Origin: Neisseria sp. oral taxon 014 str. F0314
GTDB lineage: Bacteria > Pseudomonadota > Gammaproteobacteria > Burkholderiales > Neisseriaceae
Reading direction: 5' to 3'
NCBI RefSeq assembly: GCF_005886145.1
Contig: NZ_CP040504.1
Coordinates: forward strand, 2,108,001-2,172,000
DNA length: 64,000 bases
Under the pieces are notes generated by a model. The model saw nothing but the letters and a program-made list of their open reading frames with translations, was not told where the DNA came from and made no database searches. Both the position numbers and the translations under genes were made by a program. Positions 10,941-22,969 of the stretch are shown in pieces (within the stretch, counting starts at the first letter, position 1; each line of letters begins with the position of its first letter).

Positions 10941-11294
10941 AATATTTCCCAAATCAAAACGAGTTGCAGCGAAGTGCAGCTTATTTTGATTTGCGAAGTA
11001 AATAGCAATATTGAACGCATCGATCTTTAACAAATTGGAAAGCCGAAATCAACAAACAAAGACAATGTGTCTGTTTTTGACGATTGGCCGATTGCAAACG
11101 GTCAGTTGTCTCCTTAAAAGGAAAAGAAAAACAGGTACAGTATTTGGGTGATGATTGTATCGACTTAATCCCGAAAGACAAAAGGCGGGATTAAGACACA
11201 ACAAGCAGTAAGCTTTATCAGAGTAGGAAGTTCAAGTCTGGTGTTCTAGTCAACGGAATGTCGGACGAAGTCAGAGAGGTTCTTGAAATGATAG

Positions 11295-14185
<2,891 letters not shown>

Positions 14186-14279
14186 TATCATTTGAAGAAC
14201 TTCAAATAGAAAAGCTTACTGACTGATTCAGTCATTACCCATCATTGATTATCGGCTTTACCGATTTGTACAGTTTAAG

Positions 14280-14393
14280 TTTGGCGGCCATAGCGAGTTG
14301 GTCCCACGCCTTCCCATCCCGAACAGGACCGTGAAACGACTCAGCGCCGATGATAGTGTGGTTGTTCCATGCGAAAGTAGGTCACTGCCAAAC
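14280..14393 (+). rRNA. rrf: 5S ribosomal RNA
   Basis: TTTGGCGGCCATAGCGAG at the 5' side pairs with GGTCACTGCCAAA at the 3' side; the internal CCCATCCCGAACAGG segment is diagnostic. Confidence 0.95.
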
Positions 14394-14405
14394 ACCCATA
14401 CCGGA

Positions 14406-14439
14406 CCCCTGATACGAAAAGTATCGGGGGTTATTTTTT
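14406..14439 (+). terminator. Intrinsic terminator of the rRNA operon
   Basis: CCCCTGATAC, loop GAAAA, GTATCGGGGG, then TTATTTTTT. Confidence 0.9.
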
Positions 14440-14589
14440 GTGCGGGAGGTGTGGCATGATGCAGACAAATATGTATTATAAAGGGTGTGATTATAAGTTT
14501 GTTGTTGATATGGATTGCCGATCTGTTATGATGCTGACTGTTGCGGCGGTTGCCGTGTAGACTTTGATTGAGTGACAAGGATAAAGAAG

Positions 14590-14880
14590 ATGAAGCACAT
14601 ACTGTTTGGCATTCTGGCATTGTTGGCCGTACCGTTGGCGTTGGCGGCGGTCAATATCAATACGGCGACGGCGGCCGAATTGGAGGCGTTGCCGGGCATC
14701 GGTCCGGCCAAAGCGAAGGCGATAGTGGCCTACCGCCAGCAGAACGGCCAGTTCAAAACGGTGGAGGATTTGAAGAAGGTGAAGGGTATCGGCGAGGGTA
14801 TCTTCTCGAAGCTGAAGGATGAGGCGTCGGTGGCGCCGCCGGCGGCGAAAAAGGCCGTGCCGGCGGTGAAACAACAGTAA
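14590..14880 (+). CDS. comEA: ComEA-type helix-hairpin-helix competence protein
   Basis: 96 residues: a signal peptide ending ALAA, then a HhH DNA-binding domain with the duplicated hairpins LPGIGPAKAKAIVAYRQQNG and VKGIGEGIFSKLK, then an Ala/Pro/Lys-rich tail. ComE(A) binds incoming DNA in the periplasm during natural transformation. In Neisseria several identical copies lie directly after rRNA operons, as here. The ATG at 14590 has AAGGA upstream; a GTG at 14572 is a less likely start. Confidence 0.93.
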   Translation: MKHILFGILALLAVPLALAAVNINTATAAELEALPGIGPAKAKAIVAYRQQNGQFKTVEDLKKVKGIGEGIFSKLKDEASVAPPAAKKAVPAVKQQ

Positions 14881-14985
14881 CCGTGTCGCGCCGGCGGGGC
14901 GACGGCCCTTGCGGCGGCGGTGCAGGAAAAAGCCGGAACAGCTGTTCCGGCTTTGATGCCGTTTATACGGCCGGAAATGGCCGGG

Positions 14986-15159
14986 CTAACGCCAATAGCG
15001 CCACCACGGCATATCGTCGGGGCGCCACGGTTTTTGCAGGTAGGGGCTGGCCGGAAAGTTGCCGGCCAGAATGCGTCTGCTGTCCGCTGCCAGCTGCGGT
15101 TTGCCCAGCTTCTTATACGCCAGCTCCATCATGGCCAACGATGCTTCAACATGCGGGCC
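14986..15159 (-). pseudogene. bamD: C-terminal fragment of bamD/comL
   Basis: Read on the minus strand, about 54 codons encode VEASLAMMELAYKKLGKPQL, continuing to PDDMPWWRYWR and a stop. This is the conserved C terminus of the outer-membrane assembly lipoprotein BamD (ComL in Neisseria), including the tail ending DDMPWWRYW. The frame is closed by a TAA at 15172-15174 and nothing upstream resembles the rest of the protein. It is a remnant; an intact bamD must exist elsewhere because the gene is essential. It probably marks a recombination junction at the rRNA-comEA end. Confidence 0.8.
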
Positions 15160-15352
15160 GCAAACGCCTGCTTACGGCGTTGGAGACTCGGTAAGGGAGC
15201 CGGCCTTGTGGCGCTTCGGCTTCGTAAAACTGCCGTGTCAGAAACAGCTCTTACCTTATGGCCGCTTGTTTCGCTTCTGAATTATTTTAAGTTTATGAAA
15301 AATCTATAGATAGATATGATGTAACACGGTAATTCGTTATAATACTGCCTTT

Positions 15353-15889
15353 ATGAGTCAATTTCAGACGGCTTTGTCAATTTTCATGTTCAATTTTACT
15401 TGTCCTATTGAAAATCCTGCCTTTCTGTTACCACACAGCGGGCATATGATTCTTATCGATCGTGTGCTTGAGTATGGTGATGATTATGTTTATGTTGAGG
15501 CGAGGGTAGATGAAAAACATATTCTTTTGCATGATGGCGCCTTGCCCTCAACGGCAGGAATGGAGATTATGGCGCAGTCCATCGGTGCATTTGCGGGAAT
15601 ACAAGCTTTATTAGCAAATGAACAAGTGAAGCTGGGTTTTTTATTAGGAACGCGCAGATTGGACTTGTATGCAGAAAATGTTCCAATTGGAACAAAATTA
15701 TTGGCAACAGCCAAAGTTTCCACTCAGGACAACAATGGTATGGGGGTGTTTGACTGTGAGCTGCGCTGGACTGACGCACCGGAAATGATAAAACATTTGT
15801 TACCTACTGACGGCTTGTTGGTGCGGGCTGCCCTGAATGTGTACAGTCCGAAAGATGCGAAGGTTGGAAAAGAAAAGAGGCCAAGCTAG
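15353..15889 (+). CDS. ApeP-like hotdog-fold 3-hydroxyacyl-ACP dehydratase
   Basis: 178 residues, or 167 from the internal ATG at 15386. It has a hotdog fold related to FabA/FabZ: FLLPHSGHMILIDRVLEYGD near the start and STAGMEIMAQSIGAFAGIQA as the central helix. It precedes a ketoreductase and a ketosynthase, the order apeP-apeQ-apeR at the end of aryl polyene clusters, so it probably dehydrates the growing polyene. A TATAAT at 15338-15343 lies so close that a transcript starting there would favour the ATG at 15386. The C-terminal tail is lysine-rich and unusual and may be altered. Confidence 0.72.
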   Translation: MSQFQTALSIFMFNFTCPIENPAFLLPHSGHMILIDRVLEYGDDYVYVEARVDEKHILLHDGALPSTAGMEIMAQSIGAFAGIQALLANEQVKLGFLLGTRRLDLYAENVPIGTKLLATAKVSTQDNNGMGVFDCELRWTDAPEMIKHLLPTDGLLVRAALNVYSPKDAKVGKEKRPS

Positions 15890-16179
15890 CACGCAAAGAT
15901 AGTCTCGGCAAATTTAATTGGGTGATTTTGGCAAATGACGACACTGCGTTCAAATTTTGTAAAGATGCACGCAAACAGACTGGCTATTTATTTTTTGTAT
16001 GTATAGCATCTTGAATATAGGCAATATGTATGACGTCGGGGTTCTGGTTCGATTGGAGCAATCATGGACGGGACAGATTCTATAATGAAATGAGAGGTCG
16101 TTGGCGAAGTACCTGCAACAGGCCGTCTGAAAAATAATTTTTTAAGTAACCCGTTAAGCTCAAACGAAAGAAAAACTCC
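15890..16179. other. Intergenic region with protein-like remnants
   Basis: 290 bases that interrupt an otherwise tight ape-type operon. A second frame overlapping the end of the dehydratase gene runs on with protein-like composition (FNWVILANDDTAFKFCKDA) to a stop near 16014. A 35-codon ORF at 16030-16137 reads MTSGFWFDWSNHGRDRFYN and ends inside a DUS. I do not recognise either; they look like pieces of degraded genes. Confidence 0.4.
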
Positions 16180-16908
16180 ATGACCGAAACCATTTTAATC
16201 ACAGGCTCCAACCGTGGCATAGGCAAAGCCGTCGCACTCGGTTTAGCTGAGGACGGCTTTGATATCGTCCTTCATTGCCGCAGCCGCCGCGATGAAGCCG
16301 AAGCCGTAGCGGAAGAAATCCGCGCTTTGGGCAGACAGGCGAGGGTGTTGCAGTTTGATGTGTCCGACCGCGCAGCCTGCCGAGATATTTTGACTGCCGA
16401 CATTGAGGCAAACGGCGCGTATTACGGCGTAGTGTTGAACGCCGGACTGACGCGCGACAATGCCTTCCCCGCGTTTTCAGACGACGATTGGGATTTGGTG
16501 CTGCGTACCAATTTGGACGGTTTTTATAATGTGTTGCACCCGTTGACCATGCCGATGATACGCCGCCGCAAAGCCGGACGGATTGTGTGCATGGCGTCGG
16601 TGTCCGGTTTGACGGGCAACCGCGGGCAGGTCAATTACAGCGCGTCCAAAGCGGGCTTGATCGGCGCAGCGAAAGCCTTGGCGGTCGAACTGGCGAAGCG
16701 CAAAATCACCGTCAACTGCGTGGCGCCAGGCTTAATCGATACAGAGATTGTCGATGAAAATGTACCCGTCGAAGAAATTTTGAAAGCCATCCCCGCCGCG
16801 CGTATGGGGCTGCCGGAAGAAGTGGCGCATGCGGTGCGCTTCCTGATGGATGAAAAAGCGGCGTACATCACGCGTCAAGTGATTGCGGTGAACGGAGGTT
16901 TGTGTTGA
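16180..16908 (+). CDS. FabG-like 3-oxoacyl-ACP reductase (ApeQ-like)
   Basis: 242 residues, a classical short-chain dehydrogenase: cofactor loop TGSNRGIGKAVA, NAG at VVLNAGLTRDN, catalytic Ser in ASVSGLTG and catalytic YxxxK in NYSASKAG. Its stop overlaps the GTG start of the next ketosynthase, indicating tight translational coupling. In aryl polyene clusters the ketoreductase in this position is ApeQ. A general fatty-acid FabG is the alternative, but the neighbours favour a polyene role. Confidence 0.85.
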   Translation: MTETILITGSNRGIGKAVALGLAEDGFDIVLHCRSRRDEAEAVAEEIRALGRQARVLQFDVSDRAACRDILTADIEANGAYYGVVLNAGLTRDNAFPAFSDDDWDLVLRTNLDGFYNVLHPLTMPMIRRRKAGRIVCMASVSGLTGNRGQVNYSASKAGLIGAAKALAVELAKRKITVNCVAPGLIDTEIVDENVPVEEILKAIPAARMGLPEEVAHAVRFLMDEKAAYITRQVIAVNGGLC

Positions 16909-18140
16909 ATACCAGAAGAGTCGTAGTAACGGGCATAGGCGGCATTACTGCCTTCGGCCGCGATTGGCAAAGCATACAGGCGGCGTTTAAAGCCGAAAAA
17001 AATGCCGTCAAATACATGGATTGGCGCGAACGTTTCCCCGAATTGGAAGCGCAACTGGGTGCGCCGATTGAAGGCTACACTCCGCCCGAACATTGGACGC
17101 GCAAGCAGCTCAGAAGCATGGGGCGCGTGTCGCACCTGTGTGTCGATGCGGCGGAGCAGGCCCTGACGGATGCAGGTTTGCTTGGAGACGAAAGTATTAC
17201 TGACGGACGCATGGGCGTGGCGTGCGGTTCGTCTGTCGGCAGTACCAAAGACATCGGCGACATGGGCGAACTTCTGAACACCGGCACATCGCGCAATTTC
17301 AACGCCAATACCTATGTGCGCATGATGCCGCATACGACCGCCGCCAATATCGGCATCTTTTTCGGATTGAAAGGGCGCATCATCCCGACATCGAGCGCGT
17401 GTTCGTCCGGCAGCCAAGGCATAGGCTATGCCTACGAAGCCATCAAATACGGCATGATAGACATGATGCTGGCGGGCGGTGGCGAAGAATTTTGTCCGTC
17501 CGAAGTGTATGTTTTCGACTCGCTCTACGCCGCCAGCCGCCGCAACGGCGAACCCGAACTGACCCCGCGTCCTTACGACAACGGACGCGACGGCTTGGTC
17601 ATCGGCGAAGGCGCAGGGATTTTCGTGTTGGAAGAATTGGAACACGCCAAACGGCGCGGCGCGAAAATCTATGCCGAACTCGTCGGCTACGGTGCCAACA
17701 GCGACGGCAGCCACGTTACCCAGCCGCAAAAAGAAACCATGCAGAAATGTATGGAACTCGCGCTGCAAGACGCAGGCATTACGCCCGACAAAGTCGGCTA
17801 CGTCAGCGGCCACGGTACGGCGACCGAAAAAGGCGACATCGCCGAAACGCTGGCGACCGAAGCCGTGTTCGGATTCATTCCCATGAGTTCGCAAAAAAGC
17901 TATCTCGGCCATACGCTCGGCGCGTGCGGTGCGCTGGAAGCGTGGTTCACCATCGAAATGATGAACAGCGGCTGGTTTGCCCCAACCGTCAATCTGAACG
18001 ACATCGACCCGCGCTGCGGCAAGGTGGACTATATTTTGAGCGGCGGCCGCGAAATCGAAACGGATTATGTAGTCAGTAACAATTTCGCTTTCGGCGGCGT
18101 AAATACTTCGTTAGTGTTCAAACGCTGGCAGGCTTATTAG
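16902..18140 (+). CDS. FabF-like beta-ketoacyl-ACP synthase (ApeR-like)
   Basis: 412 residues with the complete Cys-His-His triad: Cys in PTSSACSSGSQG, His in SGHGTATEKGD, and His in KSYLGHTLGACGALEA, plus the glycine-rich NNFAFGGVN end. It extends acyl chains by decarboxylative condensation. The start is GTG at 16902 with GGAGG six bases upstream, overlapping the ketoreductase stop. Together with that gene and the dehydratase it completes an elongation cycle. It resembles the terminal ketosynthase ApeR of aryl polyene pathways. The chain-length factor, carrier proteins, acyltransferases and exporter are not in the window. Confidence 0.85.
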   Translation: MLNTRRVVVTGIGGITAFGRDWQSIQAAFKAEKNAVKYMDWRERFPELEAQLGAPIEGYTPPEHWTRKQLRSMGRVSHLCVDAAEQALTDAGLLGDESITDGRMGVACGSSVGSTKDIGDMGELLNTGTSRNFNANTYVRMMPHTTAANIGIFFGLKGRIIPTSSACSSGSQGIGYAYEAIKYGMIDMMLAGGGEEFCPSEVYVFDSLYAASRRNGEPELTPRPYDNGRDGLVIGEGAGIFVLEELEHAKRRGAKIYAELVGYGANSDGSHVTQPQKETMQKCMELALQDAGITPDKVGYVSGHGTATEKGDIAETLATEAVFGFIPMSSQKSYLGHTLGACGALEAWFTIEMMNSGWFAPTVNLNDIDPRCGKVDYILSGGREIETDYVVSNNFAFGGVNTSLVFKRWQAY

Positions 18141-18167
18141 AAACCGAATGACAGATTTAGTCATGAT

Positions 18168-18210
18168 GAGGCCGTCTGAAAAGCAGGGAAACCTTTTTCA
18201 GACGGCCTCT
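18168..18210. terminator. DUS inverted repeat terminator
   Basis: AGGCCGTCTGAAAA and TTTTTCAGACGGCCT arms between convergent ketosynthase and PPTase genes. One arm doubles as the last codons and stop of the PPTase gene. Confidence 0.85.
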
Positions 18211-18815
18211 AGTTTGCCCAGACTATCAACATTCAAGTCGCCGTAAAAAAGCCAATCGATTCGGACATCTTCGCCACGCCAGACGCAGGCTAAGGTAAAG
18301 TCCGGGGTCAGCCGGGCAGTAATGCCGTGCCAGCCATTTTGGTGCGGCACACGCAATCCGCCAACTTCATTGCCGTAAAACCGATAACCGACGTTTGCCA
18401 TATCGGCAGGGAAATTCAATCCGGCGGCTTTCAGCAGGGCTTCTTTGGTGCACCATAAGCGATAGAATATTTCCGCCTGCCAGTTGTGGCGGCAGAGGTA
18501 TTCTTGTTCTTCGGCGGTACATACCCATTCGGACAGCGATCTGAAGTCGCGCGGACGGACAGCTTCTAAATCTACTCCGGCGGGTATCGGGTAATCGGTG
18601 CACAAAAGGGCGGCAAAACCTTTGCTGTGGCTGAGCGAAACAACGGGGGAATCTGCCAGTTGTTTCAATGCACGGCTGACTTTCCAATCGGTGCGCTCAG
18701 CCAATTGTGGAGCATGTTCGATGCGGTGCCGGTCGTGTAAATTCAATGAATTATTGCGATAGGAAGCGGCCAGCAACGGGTCTCCGAGCAGACAGCGCAG
18801 AATACGGTCGGTCAT
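18198..18815 (-). CDS. 4'-phosphopantetheinyl transferase (Sfp/AcpT type)
   Basis: 205 residues. Motifs are VSLSHSKGFAA, AGVDLEAVRP (the GVDxE magnesium-binding motif) and YRLWCTKEALLKAAG (WxxKEAxxK). Such enzymes load the phosphopantetheine arm onto carrier proteins. Aryl polyene clusters carry their own PPTase, so this convergent neighbour likely serves the adjacent ape-type genes. The C terminus LEAV and the stop codon are supplied by a DUS. Confidence 0.88.
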   Translation of the reverse strand: MTDRILRCLLGDPLLAASYRNNSLNLHDRHRIEHAPQLAERTDWKVSRALKQLADSPVVSLSHSKGFAALLCTDYPIPAGVDLEAVRPRDFRSLSEWVCTAEEQEYLCRHNWQAEIFYRLWCTKEALLKAAGLNFPADMANVGYRFYGNEVGGLRVPHQNGWHGITARLTPDFTLACVWRGEDVRIDWLFYGDLNVDSLGKLEAV

Positions 18816-18840
18816 GAGGATGAAAGCAAAAAACGGCTAA

Positions 18841-18882
18841 AACAAAACCATCGGCAGATAAATATCCGATGGTTTTGTTTTT
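18841..18882. terminator. Terminator of the lipoprotein gene
   Basis: AACAAAACCATCGG and CCGATGGTTTTGTT arms around an 11-base loop, with T/A runs on both sides. It is not a DUS pair. It separates the lipoprotein gene from the PPTase gene on the minus strand. Confidence 0.85.
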
Positions 18883-18896
18883 GTGTCGGGACAAAT

Positions 18897-19415
18897 TTAG
18901 TTGATGCTGCCTTTTAAGACTACGCGGCTGTTCCAAGTACCGATGTGGCATTCGTATTCGCTGCCGCCAACGGTTCTTTTGTCAAAATAGCTGACTACCT
19001 GAACGGCATGTTTGTTGCGGCGTTGGGCAGTGCTTTGGAAGCGTTTGACGGCGCTCAGGAAGGCACGTTGGCAGGTTTCATCGGGGCTTTTGCCGACTGC
19101 GTTGGCTACTTGGCGGGAGGTCAGGGTCGCACCGCTGGTATTGCCGTAGGAAACGCGGATATTGGGATCCAATACGGATTTGGCTTCTTCGGAACTCAGA
19201 GCGGTATTGGCTTTGCACATATAACCGTCGTTTTGGCCCTTGTTATTGATTTTTCGGCCCTCACCGATGCTTCGGCAGGCTGAGGACGAATTGGTTGCGG
19301 TTGTTGCGGATGTATGATTGCCGCCGGCGTCGGCGGAAGAGCTGTGACCGCTGTTGGCACAGGCTGTCAGGGCGATGGTGGCGGAAATCAGTAAAAGTTT
19401 GGAAAATGTAGCCAT
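18897..19415 (-). CDS. Small lipoprotein of unknown function
   Basis: 172 residues. The signal peptide has lipobox LTAC at residues 16-19, followed by a Ser/Thr/Ala-rich linker of about 25 residues, then a compact basic domain with four cysteines (ACRSIGEGR, GYMCKAN, ETCQRAF, YECHIGTW) that could form two disulfides. The ATG at 19415 has GGAG upstream; the frame is open further upstream but without coding character. It stands alone between terminators. I do not recognise the family; export to the periplasm or outer membrane is clear. Confidence 0.8.
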   Translation of the reverse strand: MATFSKLLLISATIALTACANSGHSSSADAGGNHTSATTATNSSSACRSIGEGRKINNKGQNDGYMCKANTALSSEEAKSVLDPNIRVSYGNTSGATLTSRQVANAVGKSPDETCQRAFLSAVKRFQSTAQRRNKHAVQVVSYFDKRTVGGSEYECHIGTWNSRVVLKGSIN

Positions 19416-19697
19416 AACTTTGCTCCAAGAAATAATTTTAAGGGATGAATTGACATAGGAATTATATCGCACACCCCGTATGTTAACAAAGTGTTTGTTT
19501 AGGTAGGACGTAAACGTACAAATCGGATGGCAGGTAATCAAATAGTTTGCAGGCCGTCTGAAAAAGTTAAGAATGCGTTGATGGAGGCAAAAGATGCGGT
19601 GGTTGCCGGTGTAGGCACAAATTGGACACACAGGAAATGCAAAATAAAAAAGTTGCGCCAAGTGAAGGTGCAACCAATTGTTTAATTTATGAATTTT

Positions 19698-19773
<76 letters not shown>

Positions 19774-20069
19774 TCCGAGGTAAGGGCGTATTGTAGCACA
19801 AAACGGCAGGGAGGCAAGCCGGCGGGCGGGATCGAAGGGGGTATAATGACGACTCTTGTAAAATACATTACCGGTCATGAAAAACCGTACTTAACTATAT
19901 CTTGCCTTCGCCGGACATATGGCGGTGATACCTCATTCTTTCCGTGCCGATTTTGGCGCGGTCGGTTAATTTGACGGCGTTGGACACATTTATCCCGCCT
20001 TATCGGAATAACAACGCAAAACCGCTATAATACCGTGCATCATTATTGAGGCCGTCTGAAAGCCGAACC
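19774..20069. other. Intergenic region upstream of ubiD
   Basis: No gene is visible. TATAAT-like elements occur near 19840 and at 20026-20031; the latter is a candidate -10 box for ubiD, without a good -35. A single DUS at 20049-20060 directly precedes the ubiD start. Confidence 0.5.
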
Positions 20070-21548
20070 ATGAAATACAAAGACCTACGCGACTTCATCG
20101 CCATGCTCGAACAGCAGGGCAAACTCAAGCGCATTGCCCATCCCGTTTCCCCGCATTTGGAAATGACCGAAATCGCCGACCGCGTGCTGCGCGCCGAAGG
20201 GCCGGCGTTGCTGTTTGAAAACCCGATTAAGCCCGACGGTACGCGCTACGATTATCCCGTGTTGGCAAACCTGTTCGGCACGCCCGAACGCGTGGCGATG
20301 GGCATGGGTGCGGACAGCGTGTCCAAGCTGCGCGAAATCGGGCAGACGCTGGCGTATTTGAAAGAACCCGAACCGCCCAAAGGCATTAAAGACGCGTTTT
20401 CCAAACTGCCGCTGCTGAAAGACATTTGGAGCATGGCGCCGAACGTGGTGAAAAATGCGCCGTGTCAGGAAATTGTATGGGAAGGCGAAGACGTTGATTT
20501 GTATCAACTTCCGATTCAGCATTGCTGGCCGGAAGACGTTGCGCCGCTGGTAACGTGGGGCTTGACCGTCACGCGCGGGCCGCACAAAAAACGCCAAAAT
20601 CTCGGCATTTACCGCCAACAATTAATCGGCAAAAACAAGCTGATTATGCGCTGGCTGTCGCATCGCGGCGGCGCGCTGGATTATCAGGAATTCCGCAAAC
20701 TCAATCCCGATACGCCGTATCCCGTCGCCGTCGTGCTCGGCTGCGACCCCGCCACCATTTTGGGCGCAGTAACGCCCGTTCCCGATACCTTGAGCGAATA
20801 CCAGTTTGCCGGACTGCTGCGCGGTTCGCGGACGGAACTGGTGAAATGTATCGGCAACGATTTACAAGTGCCCGCCCGCGCCGAAATCGTGCTGGAAGGC
20901 GTGATTCATCCGAACGAAACTGCGTTGGAAGGCCCATACGGCGACCACACGGGCTATTACAACGAGCAGGACCATTTCCCCGTGTTCACGGTCGAACGCA
21001 TCACCATGCGCGAAAACCCGATTTACCATTCCACCTACACGGGCAAACCGCCCGATGAACCTGCCGTTTTGGGCGTGGCGTTGAACGAAGTGTTCGTGCC
21101 GCTCTTGCAAAAGCAGTTCCCCGAAATCACTGATTTCTATCTGCCGCCCGAAGGCTGCTCCTACCGCATGGCGGTGGTCAGCATGAAAAAACAGTACGCC
21201 GGACACGCCAAGCGCGTGATGATGGGCTGCTGGTCGTTCCTGCGCCAGTTTATGTACACCAAATTCATCATTGTGGTGGATGACGATGTGAACGTGCGCG
21301 ACTGGAAAGAAGTCATCTGGGCAGTAACCACGCGCATGGACCCCGTACGCGACACCGTTTTGGTGGAAAACACGCCCATCGACTACCTCGACTTCGCCAG
21401 CCCCGTCAGCGGGCTCGGCGGCAAAATGGGGTTGGACGCGACCAACAAATGGCCGGGCGAAACCGACCGCGAATGGGGACGGGTGATCAAAAAAGACCCT
21501 GCGGTTACGGCTAAGATTGATGAGATTTGGGGGGAGTTGGGGTTGTAA
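20070..21548 (+). CDS. ubiD: 4-hydroxy-3-polyprenylbenzoate decarboxylase UbiD
   Basis: 492 residues, full length. UbiD removes the ring carboxylate in ubiquinone synthesis using the prenylated FMN made by UbiX. Family signatures include the [13 protein letters not shown] and [16 protein letters not shown] segments and the C-terminal [20 protein letters not shown]; the E-R-E catalytic residues lie in the central and C-terminal parts. The start [10 protein letters not shown] at 20070 fits the family; eight upstream codons, derived partly from a DUS, are in frame but unlikely to be translated. Confidence 0.95.
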   Translation: MKYKDLRDFIAMLEQQGKLKRIAHPVSPHLEMTEIADRVLRAEGPALLFENPIKPDGTRYDYPVLANLFGTPERVAMGMGADSVSKLREIGQTLAYLKEPEPPKGIKDAFSKLPLLKDIWSMAPNVVKNAPCQEIVWEGEDVDLYQLPIQHCWPEDVAPLVTWGLTVTRGPHKKRQNLGIYRQQLIGKNKLIMRWLSHRGGALDYQEFRKLNPDTPYPVAVVLGCDPATILGAVTPVPDTLSEYQFAGLLRGSRTELVKCIGNDLQVPARAEIVLEGVIHPNETALEGPYGDHTGYYNEQDHFPVFTVERITMRENPIYHSTYTGKPPDEPAVLGVALNEVFVPLLQKQFPEITDFYLPPEGCSYRMAVVSMKKQYAGHAKRVMMGCWSFLRQFMYTKFIIVVDDDVNVRDWKEVIWAVTTRMDPVRDTVLVENTPIDYLDFASPVSGLGGKMGLDATNKWPGETDREWGRVIKKDPAVTAKIDEIWGELGL

Positions 21549-21641
21549 AAACAGGCGTTTCAGGCAGCCTGCACCTTTTGGAAGGCCGTCTGAAAGCAGC
21601 GTTTCAACAAAATTTCCAAACAATATTAGGCATTTTGGAGC

Positions 21642-22166
21642 ATGGAAACACGAAAAATATCCCGCCTAATCCTCCGCCCTTGGGCGCTGACCGATGCCGA
21701 AGCGGTGTATGAACAGGCCCGCAACCCTAAAATCGGGGCAATGTGCGGCTGGCCTCCTCATACCGGCGTGGCGGAAAGCCGTGAGATTATTGAACACGTC
21801 CTCTGCAAGCCGCATAGTTTTGCCATTTGCTTGGAAGATAATAAAGCGATAGGCAGCATCAGCCTACTTTTTCAAAATGACAGCAATCTGCCAATGAGCG
21901 ACCGTGAAGCGGAAATAGGTTATTGGCTGGGCGAGGATTTTTGGGGAAAGGGCTATGCAACTGAAGCGGTGCAATCAGTTGTCGCCTATGCTTTTGAGGA
22001 ATTGTCTCTGGTTCGGCTTTGGGGTGGAACTTATCAGGAAAATACTCCTTCGCAACGCGTGCTGGAGAAATGCGGATTTTATCCTCATCACACTGAAGAA
22101 CACTTCTTTTCCAAGCCGACGGGTGAGACGCATAGGGCGGTAATATATGCGTTGGAGAAAGCATAG
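21642..22166 (+). CDS. GNAT-family N-acetyltransferase (RimJ/RimL type)
   Basis: 174 residues. It begins RLILRPWALTDAEAVYEQARNP, typical of RimJ/RimL-like acetyltransferases, and has the acetyl-CoA pyrophosphate loop DFWGKGYATEAVQSVVAYAF (Q/RxxGxG/A variant). It ends at a palindrome convergent with mdaB. The substrate (ribosomal protein N terminus, amino acid or antibiotic) cannot be deduced. Confidence 0.85.
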   Translation: METRKISRLILRPWALTDAEAVYEQARNPKIGAMCGWPPHTGVAESREIIEHVLCKPHSFAICLEDNKAIGSISLLFQNDSNLPMSDREAEIGYWLGEDFWGKGYATEAVQSVVAYAFEELSLVRLWGGTYQENTPSQRVLEKCGFYPHHTEEHFFSKPTGETHRAVIYALEKA

Positions 22167-22243
22167 CGTCTGGCAGTCGTCCTTATTTTCAGGCCGTCTG
22201 AAAGCAGGGTTCGGACTGTTTCTGGCGTGTGCTTTCACTGTCG

Positions 22244-22271
22244 GTAGGTCGGGCATTCATGCCCGACCTAC
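22244..22271. repeat. 28-bp palindrome (REP-like or terminator)
   Basis: GTAGGTCGGGCAT, two bases, ATGCCCGACCTAC: a perfect palindrome between convergent genes. It is GC-rich, not a DUS and lacks a T run. It may be a dispersed REP-like element that also serves as a bidirectional terminator. Confidence 0.7.
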
Positions 22272-22276
22272 GGCTT

Positions 22277-22867
22277 CTACCCTCTGCCGAACACCTTCTC
22301 CAAATGTGTCCGATAATCCGCCAAATACTGCTCCACCTGCGGATTCTTGATGACATCGTTACAGATGAACGAGGGCAGGCGCGTGGTGCCGAGGAACTCA
22401 TTGGCTTTGTGGAAATGCAGGTATACGCCGTCCACGCCCGCGCCCTCAAAGAAATCGCCTTCGCGGGTAAATGCCTCAATCGGCGCGTTCCAAGTGGATG
22501 AAATCATGTGTTTTTTGCCATGCAGCAAGCCGCCCGTGCCGTAGCCTTCCGTCGGGTTGACACGGTGGCGGCCGTCGTTGGCCACCAGCTTGTTCTCGCC
22601 CACGCCTGCGGTAAACACTTCATCGATATATTTTTTCACCGTCCACGGCTCGCCCATCCACCAGCCGGGCATCTGCCAAACCACCGCGTCCATCCACAGC
22701 CATTTTTCCACCTCGGCATCTTTGTCGTAGCCTTCTTCAATCACGGTTTCCTTTACCGCATGGCCGAGTGCGGTCAGCGTGTCGCGTGCGGTTTGGTGCA
22801 GCGTGTGATTCAGGCGGCCGGCGGAATGGCCGAAATGTTGGCCTCCGTCAATTAACAGAATATTCAT
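22277..22867 (-). CDS. mdaB: NAD(P)H:quinone oxidoreductase MdaB
   Basis: 196 residues with a flavodoxin-like fold. The MdaB signatures are NILLIDGGQHFGHSAGRLN at the N terminus (FAD phosphate loop), WQMPGWWMGEPWTVKKYIDEV and TEGYGTGGLLHGKKHMISSTWN. It reduces quinones by two electrons and protects against oxidative stress. It is divergent from crgA across a 102-base intergenic region, the arrangement known in N. meningitidis, where CrgA controls mdaB. Confidence 0.93.
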   Translation of the reverse strand: MNILLIDGGQHFGHSAGRLNHTLHQTARDTLTALGHAVKETVIEEGYDKDAEVEKWLWMDAVVWQMPGWWMGEPWTVKKYIDEVFTAGVGENKLVANDGRHRVNPTEGYGTGGLLHGKKHMISSTWNAPIEAFTREGDFFEGAGVDGVYLHFHKANEFLGTTRLPSFICNDVIKNPQVEQYLADYRTHLEKVFGRG

Positions 22868-22969
22868 GTTTGTTCCTCAAATATTTGCGTTGAAAAAGCA
22901 TTATTATACCCCGATGCTTTATAATGAAAACAGCAATAATTGCAAAACACTTTTCTAGGAAAAGCAATA
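22868..22969. promoter_or_regulatory. Divergent mdaB/crgA control region
   Basis: 102 AT-rich bases between divergent starts. It contains ATTATACC and TTTATAATG promoter-like boxes facing opposite ways, and good ribosome sites on both sides (GAGGAA for mdaB, AGGAAAA for crgA). LysR-type regulators normally bind such regions; no unambiguous T-N11-A site was fixed by eye. Confidence 0.65.

Noticed and set aside
16875..17912. 345-codon minus-strand ORF opposite the ketosynthase gene
   Set aside because: It is an antisense shadow of a GC-rich coding region; the plus strand encodes a clear FabF-like enzyme.
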